From assembly GCF_002777255.1 (NCBI RefSeq), contig NZ_CP017634.1:5840903-5904902 (forward strand): a stretch of DNA of 64,000 bases, given 5' to 3'. Under the pieces are notes generated by a model, which searched no databases, was not told the DNA's origin, and saw only the letters and a program-made list of their open reading frames with translations. Source of the DNA: Candidatus Formimonas warabiya (GTDB taxonomy: Bacteria; Bacillota; Dehalobacteriia; Dehalobacteriales; Dehalobacteriaceae). Shown here one piece after another: positions 59,127 through 64,000 of the stretch (the stretch's first letter is position 1; every line of letters starts with the position of its first letter). A program made the position numbers and the translations under genes.

Positions 59127-60188
59127 ATGTTATTTTTGTCATCGGCAGAAAGCGCAGAATGGCGGCGGCTTGGGGATATTGTCATCCGAGGCCAATCCCT
59201 TCCCGCTGATTTTAAAGATTTCATCAGGCCAAATCTGCTGCCGGTTTTCCATTTCTATATCGGAACAGTGCTGGCTGCAGCCGGGGCAGGCAATAAAGGG
59301 ATGGAATGGATTGAATCCGGCGTCATGGCTGAAACGGAAGGACTCTTCTCCAATGCCTTTCTTTCCGGATTTCTGAAACGGCATGACGGCAAACTGGTCA
59401 TGCCGGTGGTAGTATTTTCCGATCCCCGGCCATACGTTCATTTTACTACGGTTCCGGTCATTAAAGAGTCCCGGAAGAAATTTTTCCATTGTTGCGGCGA
59501 GACACTGCCGGTATTTAAACACCCGTTGCGGATCATGGATATCGGATGTGGAAATGGTGCCCTGGTGGCGGATTTGTTGGTCTATCTTAAATCAATCGGC
59601 AAAATTGACGAGGTGGCAGAAGTATTGCTGATTGACCCCTTTCCGGCGATGATTGAGTTGGCCCAAGAAACTGTAAGCCGCTTCTTGCCACCGTCGGCGA
59701 TCAAAACGGAGATCGGCAGGTTTGAATCTGTGGTGGAAAGAATTGATTCCCACTATGATATTGCCCTAAGTTCCCTGGCCTATCATCATATGCCTCTGGA
59801 GCAAAAAGAGGCCCATCTGAAAAAGCTTAAACCCCGGATTGATCATTTTATTCTTTTCGAGCTGGATGCCAACAATGATACCCCGGAGCTCTATTCGCCG
59901 GAATTGGCCCTTTCCGTATATCAATCCTATGGACGGATGATCGATTATGTTTTTGCCCACGATGCACCTGTGGATGTGGCTCTTTCCTGTGTAGACTGTT
60001 TTCTCATGCCCGAGGCGGTATCCCTTTTATCTCAGCCAAGAGGAGAACGCACGGAATACCATATGCTTCGTACACAATGGATCCGCCTGCTGGAAAATAC
60101 CTTGGGCCCGGAGTTTTGTTGCCTAGGCGATACCACTTGTTTCGGAGATGAATATATGAATTTGTTTACACTCCATTATGGGAAATAG
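59127..60188 (+). CDS. Class I SAM-dependent methyltransferase
   Basis: This 353-residue protein has a Rossmann methyltransferase domain from about residue 130, with motif I IMDIGCGNGALVADLL, the acidic motif II ending LLIDPFPAMIELA, and ALSSLAYHHMPLEQKEAHLKKL as motif IV/post-motif. The first 130 residues, VLAAAGAGNKGMEWIESGVMAETEGLF, are not assigned. ATG 59127 follows GAGGTG, 108 bp after the maturase gene. It could methylate the RiPP core, or a small molecule made alongside it. Confidence 0.85.
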   Translation: MLFLSSAESAEWRRLGDIVIRGQSLPADFKDFIRPNLLPVFHFYIGTVLAAAGAGNKGMEWIESGVMAETEGLFSNAFLSGFLKRHDGKLVMPVVVFSDPRPYVHFTTVPVIKESRKKFFHCCGETLPVFKHPLRIMDIGCGNGALVADLLVYLKSIGKIDEVAEVLLIDPFPAMIELAQETVSRFLPPSAIKTEIGRFESVVERIDSHYDIALSSLAYHHMPLEQKEAHLKKLKPRIDHFILFELDANNDTPELYSPELALSVYQSYGRMIDYVFAHDAPVDVALSCVDCFLMPEAVSLLSQPRGERTEYHMLRTQWIRLLENTLGPEFCCLGDTTCFGDEYMNLFTLHYGK

Positions 60189-60190
60189 TG

Positions 60191-60211
60191 TTTCCGGCAA
60201 TTTGCCGGAAA
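60191..60211 (+). terminator. Hairpin after the methyltransferase gene
   Basis: TTTCCGGCAA pairs with TTGCCGGAAA, forming a near-perfect 9-bp stem directly after the stop codon. No T-run follows, so termination would be weak. The 160 bp to the next gene contain nothing else I recognise. Confidence 0.45.
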
Positions 60212-60350
60212 GTAATCATGCACCGGACAAGTTTGCTTCATCAATAACGTGGTATGCAGGGAGGACCGGCCGAGTTTTATTGAGGACTTGATGGTTCGCC
60301 TGAGGTATGGATAAGAGTTGTGGGTTTAAGTCTAAGGGGGAGGGCTTTTT

Positions 60351-61241
60351 TTGGATACCATTTTATGGCTGCAGAGCTTTTCCAGCCCGGCGCTGGATGC
60401 TTTTTTTAAAGGGATCACATTTCTAGGCGAGGCAGACTTCTATCTTTTGACCATTCCGATTCTCTACTGGCTATATGATAAAAACTTTATCCTCAAATTC
60501 TGCCTTCTTTTTGCCGGCACTATTTATCTCAACTCCATTATTAAAGAGAATTTTTCCTTGCCGAGACCGGATGAAAGTGTGCGCAAAATACAGGAAACCG
60601 GGTATACTTTTCCCAGCTGCCATGCCATGAGCACGACGGCCTATTGGGGTTACCTGGCCAAGAGGATCAATAAGCCATGGGCATATATCCTGGCCGCTTT
60701 CATCGTTATCCTTGTATCCCTTTCCCGGGTTTATCTTGGCGTGCACTATGCAAGGGATATCATTGGGGGGATCCTGATCAGCATGATGCTCCTCTACCTC
60801 TATTCGGCCGTTTCTGAAAGCCTGTTTCTCCAGGTGAGCAAAAAAACTTGGTTCCTGGGAACCCTATTCATTTGTGTCCTGCTGTTTCTGAGCCACTCTT
60901 CTTATTACGGCCCCCTGGTTATTGGCTTCCTGCTCGGTATTTTATGGGGCTATCGTTTAGATTTGGAATACGTTAATTGGACGGAAAAAGCATCCTTGGT
61001 GCAGAATATGCTCAAAATAACGATCGGCATCGCCATCCTATTCGGTCTGCGCATAGTCATCAAAGCTTTTTTCTTAGATGTTCTGGACCTGGACAAGGAA
61101 ACGCTGTTAGGCTACCTGTTTATCGATACAGTGAGATATTTTATCTTAGGGATTTGGGTGACTTTTGGCGCTCCGCTGACCTTTAAAGTTCTCCGGCTCC
61201 AAAAGTCTGATCAAGGCTATTTTGTCCGGATTACACAGTAA
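60351..61241 (+). CDS. PAP2-family membrane phosphatase
   Basis: This 296-residue membrane protein belongs to the PAP2 (type 2 phosphatidic acid phosphatase) superfamily, which removes phosphate from lipid phosphates such as undecaprenyl or phosphatidyl-glycerol phosphates. The three active-site motifs are KENFSLPRP, YTFPSCHAMS and SRVYLGVHYARDIIGG. The second motif has Cys where PSGH normally has Gly. About eight helices are evident, including a C-terminal extension of about 120 residues. TTG 60351 follows AGGGGGAGGG. Its link to the RiPP cluster is only positional. Confidence 0.88.
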   Translation: MDTILWLQSFSSPALDAFFKGITFLGEADFYLLTIPILYWLYDKNFILKFCLLFAGTIYLNSIIKENFSLPRPDESVRKIQETGYTFPSCHAMSTTAYWGYLAKRINKPWAYILAAFIVILVSLSRVYLGVHYARDIIGGILISMMLLYLYSAVSESLFLQVSKKTWFLGTLFICVLLFLSHSSYYGPLVIGFLLGILWGYRLDLEYVNWTEKASLVQNMLKITIGIAILFGLRIVIKAFFLDVLDLDKETLLGYLFIDTVRYFILGIWVTFGAPLTFKVLRLQKSDQGYFVRITQ

Positions 61242-61279
61242 AGCAGACGTGAAGATTCGTTTTGGGGGAGAAAACAAAG

Positions 61280-61822
61280 ATGAAAATAGCGGTAAACAAA
61301 GAGGGGAAATTGTTAATTGTGATGCCGGAAGGGAGAATCGACGCCTATGAAGCCAAAAACCTGCAAAGCACGATTGAACAGGAAATAACGCCGGATATCG
61401 CGTCGGTGGTGTTTGACCTGAAAGGCGTCAGCTATATCAGCAGTGCCGGACTCAGGGTTATGATGGTGGTGAGCAAAAGGATGAGACAGGTACAAGGCTC
61501 CGTTGCTTTGTGCCATGTGGGCCAGTTTTGCCGGGATGTCATGGATACGGCAGGTTTCTTGGAATTTTTACCCTTATTCGATCGCTTGGAACAGGCTGTC
61601 GCCTATGGACGGCAAAGTATTCAGGAAAAAGAGTATCTGGAAAATTGGGCAAAGTTAGAAGTTATTGATTTGTGCGGCGGCAAAGCAACCATCATTCCTG
61701 GTTCTGGGGATAAGGGCGAGGCTTTAGTAACAGGAGATATCAAAGCGTATTATATTCCCGGGTTTCCCAAGAAAGGCTCTTTTCCAAGACTTTCTCCGAA
61801 GCTGAATATTCTATCGGTCTAG
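61280..61822 (+). CDS. STAS-domain protein, truncated by a frameshift
   Basis: This 180-residue frame begins with a STAS domain (residues 1-105) whose loop VSYISSAGLRVMMVV carries the phosphorylatable Ser. It then runs into a linker, CGGKATIIPGSGDKGEALVTGDIKAYYIPGFPKKGSF. The frame then passes into an unlikely tail and stops at 61822. Reading instead in the next frame gives SKTFSEAEYSIGLGALGD, which joins the following ORF without a stop. Adding one T in the TTTT run at 61780-61783 restores a single protein of about 435 residues. I start at ATG 61280 behind GGGGGAG. The split is a mutation or a sequencing error; no standard slippery heptamer is present. Confidence 0.85.
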   Translation: MKIAVNKEGKLLIVMPEGRIDAYEAKNLQSTIEQEITPDIASVVFDLKGVSYISSAGLRVMMVVSKRMRQVQGSVALCHVGQFCRDVMDTAGFLEFLPLFDRLEQAVAYGRQSIQEKEYLENWAKLEVIDLCGGKATIIPGSGDKGEALVTGDIKAYYIPGFPKKGSFPRLSPKLNILSV

Positions 61823-61839
61823 GGGCGTTAGGAGACGCG

Positions 61840-62586
61840 GTGGATGATTATTATCCTGTGATGGGCGAGATGATGACTATTGGCGGGACAATGGTCTGGC
61901 TGCCCACGGACGGCAATGATACCCCGGATTTTCTCATTCCCAAGGCTGATACCGGCAGGGTAAAGGTCCGTACGGGTTTTAATGTTTCCTTGAATGGGAA
62001 ACCCAATGAATTGCTTTATTTTGTAAGCGATCAGCCCCAAGGTGTTTCGTTGGGGGAAATATACGGCGCCCTGTTCCGTTTGGCGTCGCTGAGGCGTCCC
62101 GACTACAAAGGGGCCCTCGGTCTGGCTATTTGCGCAGAAATGCCTGCCGTTTTCGGCTCGGGGATCTTAAAATCACCGATTCGTGAATTTGCCCCGGCCA
62201 ATGGGAAGATGGTCACGGACAGTGAGAACATGACGCAGTGGTTTGAATCCGACAAAGAACCCAGGCATTCTGGGGTAACAGGCCTGATTTGCGGGATCGG
62301 TATATCTTTGCAGGCAGATTTATCCCTTTTTGACCAGGAGATTCTCAATCGCATTTTTTATTTACACCCCGCCAATACGGGAGGCAAAAACCAGATGCTC
62401 CATAACCATGGGGTCTTTTTCAGCCTGCAGCCCTTCCCGGACAAGGCAGTTAATTTGGAAAATCAGATCAAACAGGTGGTGGATCAAGGGGATTTTATCG
62501 ATATGCGCCATCTGTTGGATGCTTCCACTATTAAGAGAGGTTTGATCGGCATCAGCTATCTTCAGGGATTGAAACAGGATGTATAG
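61840..62586 (+). CDS. C-terminal part of the frameshifted STAS protein
   Basis: This 248-codon frame, from a GTG that lacks a ribosome binding site, holds GEMMTIGGTMVWLPTDGNDTPDFLIP near the start, GVTGLICGIGISL in the middle and MRHLLDASTIKRGLIGISYLQGL at the end. It is open upstream of 61840 back into the STAS gene, supporting one split protein. I do not assign the domain to a named family; WLPTDGNDTPDFL suggests a family seen fused to STAS domains in clostridia, recalled without a search. It may be a sensor or phosphatase-like partner domain. Confidence 0.65.
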   Translation: MDDYYPVMGEMMTIGGTMVWLPTDGNDTPDFLIPKADTGRVKVRTGFNVSLNGKPNELLYFVSDQPQGVSLGEIYGALFRLASLRRPDYKGALGLAICAEMPAVFGSGILKSPIREFAPANGKMVTDSENMTQWFESDKEPRHSGVTGLICGIGISLQADLSLFDQEILNRIFYLHPANTGGKNQMLHNHGVFFSLQPFPDKAVNLENQIKQVVDQGDFIDMRHLLDASTIKRGLIGISYLQGLKQDV

Positions 62587-62661
62587 GTAAAAGTCCGAAA
62601 TTTGCTTAGGTAAGGCAATAATTCGTAAAAAAAGCAGGATATCTGAAAATGGGGGATAAAA

Positions 62662-63672
62662 ATGAATGAGCAATCCTGGGTGATCGATCTGTTTAGACCC
62701 GAAGATGCCGAAGAGGTTGTCGGTTTGTACCGGGCCATATATGGTGAATACTTTCCCCTGCGGGAAATTTATCTGGCCGATTGGCATATAGAACAGGCAG
62801 AAAAAAATGATTCTTACCGGATAGTTGCCCGTTTAACCGATGGTCGCTTAATCGGAACAGTGGCTTTGTATCGGTCGGTGCCTACCAATCCTGAACTCTA
62901 TGAGGCAGGCGGACTGATGGTACTGGAAGAGTATCGGACAAAGAATGTGGCACTTGAGCTCATGGGTTTTTTATGCAATCGTTTGCCAAAGATGAGTCAT
63001 GTAGGCCAGGTCTGGGGTGAGGCGGTATGTAATCACCTGGTCAGCCAGCAGTTATCGATTAAAATCGGCTATATCCCGTGTGCCCTTGAGGTGGATATGA
63101 TGCCTGAAGAAGCCTATCAAAAAATGTCTGAATGTGGGCTAAATATAAACAGCCGGGTATCTGTCCTTGTTTTATTTCAGGCTTTTCGCCCGGATCACCG
63201 GGTCGTATATTTACCTCAGGCATATGAGGATACTTTGAAAAAAATATATGCACCCTTTAATTTCGGTCATGAATTTTTAAAACCGGGAAGCAGCATAGAA
63301 GACGAGATAAATACCAGTGCAGACATTCAATCTATGTCGGATGCTGGTATTGCAAGAATCACGGTTTCCCACATAGGTACTGATTTTTTATCATGGCTGG
63401 ACAGAACCCATGATGAGCTAAGAAACAATGGCAATAAGGTATATCAAGTTATTCTTCCCCTTGATACTCCCTTAGTTGACCAGGCGACAGAAAGTCTGCG
63501 CCAAGAAGGATATTGGTTGGGAGGACTCCTGCCCAGATGGTTCGGCCATGACGGCTTTTTACTGCAAAAAACACTCCATGAGCCTGATTTTAGTAAGATT
63601 AAGGTTTACTCCAAACAGGCTAAAGAGGTCTTTGCCATGGTTAAAGCAGATTATGAAAAGAAGCTGAGGTGA
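62662..63672 (+). CDS. GNAT-family N-acetyltransferase
   Basis: This 336-residue protein has an N-terminal GNAT domain with EAGGLMVLEEYRTKNVALELMGFL as the acetyl-CoA-binding region (residues about 87-112), and a long C-terminal half with DFLSWLDRTHDELRNNGNKVYQVILPLDTP that is not assigned. ATG 62662 follows GGGGGATA. It sits 75 bp after the frameshifted STAS gene and 7 bp before an AMP-forming ligase gene, so the three are likely one operon. The substrate is unknown; an amine coupled with acyl activation by the ligase is one possibility. Confidence 0.8.
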   Translation: MNEQSWVIDLFRPEDAEEVVGLYRAIYGEYFPLREIYLADWHIEQAEKNDSYRIVARLTDGRLIGTVALYRSVPTNPELYEAGGLMVLEEYRTKNVALELMGFLCNRLPKMSHVGQVWGEAVCNHLVSQQLSIKIGYIPCALEVDMMPEEAYQKMSECGLNINSRVSVLVLFQAFRPDHRVVYLPQAYEDTLKKIYAPFNFGHEFLKPGSSIEDEINTSADIQSMSDAGIARITVSHIGTDFLSWLDRTHDELRNNGNKVYQVILPLDTPLVDQATESLRQEGYWLGGLLPRWFGHDGFLLQKTLHEPDFSKIKVYSKQAKEVFAMVKADYEKKLR

Positions 63673-63679
63673 GAGGTGA

Positions 63680-64000
63680 ATGTTCCAAGCAGAGGGAGCC
63701 GCATTGTGGGATTTGCTTGAATACAATGCTTCGGCAAGAGAAAAAAATCCGGTCGTGCTTTTTCCTCAAAAAGATGTTGAGGTTAGTTATGGACAATTGT
63801 ATAAGCAGGCATGGGCGGTGGCGAAAGGATTAATCGCACTGGGAATCCAACAAGGAGAACACACCGCGATTTTGGCACCGAACAGTCCGGAGTGGCTGGT
63901 GCTTGAATATGGAAGCACGGCAGTTGGGGCCCCGGTAGTCCTGATGAATAGCGGTTATCGTATGCTGGAGCTGGAGTTAGCCCTGAAACAGACAGATGTG
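63680..64000 (+). CDS. AMP-forming acyl-CoA ligase, N-terminal part
   Basis: The frame from ATG 63680, behind GAGAGGTG, stays open for 107 codons to the window end. It reads as the start of an AMP-dependent synthetase/ligase: WDLLEYNASAREKNPVVLF, VSYGQLYKQAWAVAKGLIALGIQQGEHTAILAPNSPEWLVLEYG and APVVLMNSGYRMLELELALKQTD. The catalytic motifs lie beyond the window. It would activate a carboxylic acid to its CoA thioester. Confidence 0.85.
   Translation, partial: MFQAEGAALWDLLEYNASAREKNPVVLFPQKDVEVSYGQLYKQAWAVAKGLIALGIQQGEHTAILAPNSPEWLVLEYGSTAVGAPVVLMNSGYRMLELELALKQTDV

Noticed and set aside
61760..61790. Programmed -1 frameshift in the STAS gene
   Set aside because: No X-XXY-YYZ slippery heptamer occurs in the right frame and no strong downstream structure was seen; an indel in the T run explains it more simply.

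Overview
The window looks like a chromosomal segment of an anaerobic, low-to-mid GC Firmicute of the class Clostridia, either an acetogen or a Desulfitobacterium/Peptococcaceae-like organism. This is inferred from six non-pyrrolysine trimethylamine-methyltransferase (MttB) homologues with a cognate corrinoid protein, ferredoxin-linked IorAB, an NDP-forming acyl-CoA synthetase, sigma-54 catabolic promoters, strong GGAGG ribosome binding sites with frequent TTG/GTG starts, and STAS/RsbW-type regulators. No rRNA, tRNA, CRISPR array or integrase was seen, so the genus is not assignable.

Region 1 (1-44.3 kb) is a large catabolic island that appears built for quaternary or methylated amine compounds. 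It contains a peptide/opine-type ABC transporter operon present twice (2.1-7.8 kb and 25.7-31.4 kb). The copies look identical over 5,713 bp although the sequences just upstream have diverged. Around them lie two versions of a module made of an Asp/Glu-racemase-like protein, a two-subunit aconitase X (AcnX) and RidA (7.9-10.9 kb; 33.3-34.1 plus 39.4-41.4 kb). The six MttB paralogues are at 13.3-17.7, 31.8 and 36.3-39.2 kb. The rest comprises a corrinoid protein, IorAB, an ADP-forming acyl-CoA synthetase, a HisC-like aminotransferase, an acetoacetate-decarboxylase homologue, a chemoreceptor and a molybdenum hydroxylase whose FAD subunit (89-964) lies 40 kb from its large and iron-sulfur subunits (41.5-44.2 kb). 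Six textbook sigma-54 promoters and three copies of a 12-bp palindromic box placed a constant distance upstream tie the island together. One PAS/AAA+/Fis activator (10991-12706, minus strand) is the local candidate regulator. A reasonable working model is import of a betaine, stepwise corrinoid-dependent demethylation by the MttB proteins, then transamination, ferredoxin-linked oxidation and substrate-level phosphorylation of the carbon skeleton; the substrate is unknown.

Region 2 (44.4-55.4 kb) holds an exported oligoendopeptidase F, an NCS2 purine/pyrimidine permease, a GNAT protein, a CDF metal transporter, then a STAS protein and an RsbW-type ATPase directly before an amino-acid ABC transporter (triple binding-domain/permease fusion plus ATPase) and a lipoprotein-type acetolactate decarboxylase. 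Both the NCS2 permease and the ABC ATPase carry C-terminal domains that read as degenerate RsbW-like (GHKL) folds, suggesting partner-switching control of transport.

Region 3 (55.5-61.2 kb) has an ECF sigma factor, two small unknown proteins, a compact RiPP cluster (a precursor with a nitrile-hydratase-like leader and a 14-residue three-cysteine core, a radical SAM/SPASM maturase, a SAM methyltransferase) and a PAP2 phosphatase. Region 4 (61.3-64.0 kb) has a STAS-domain gene apparently split by a one-base frameshift, a GNAT protein and the start of an AMP-forming acyl-CoA ligase that runs off the end.

Mobile and repeat content: two identical 156-bp IS200/IS605-end-like elements, three REP-like sequences, and remnants of deleted mttB genes.
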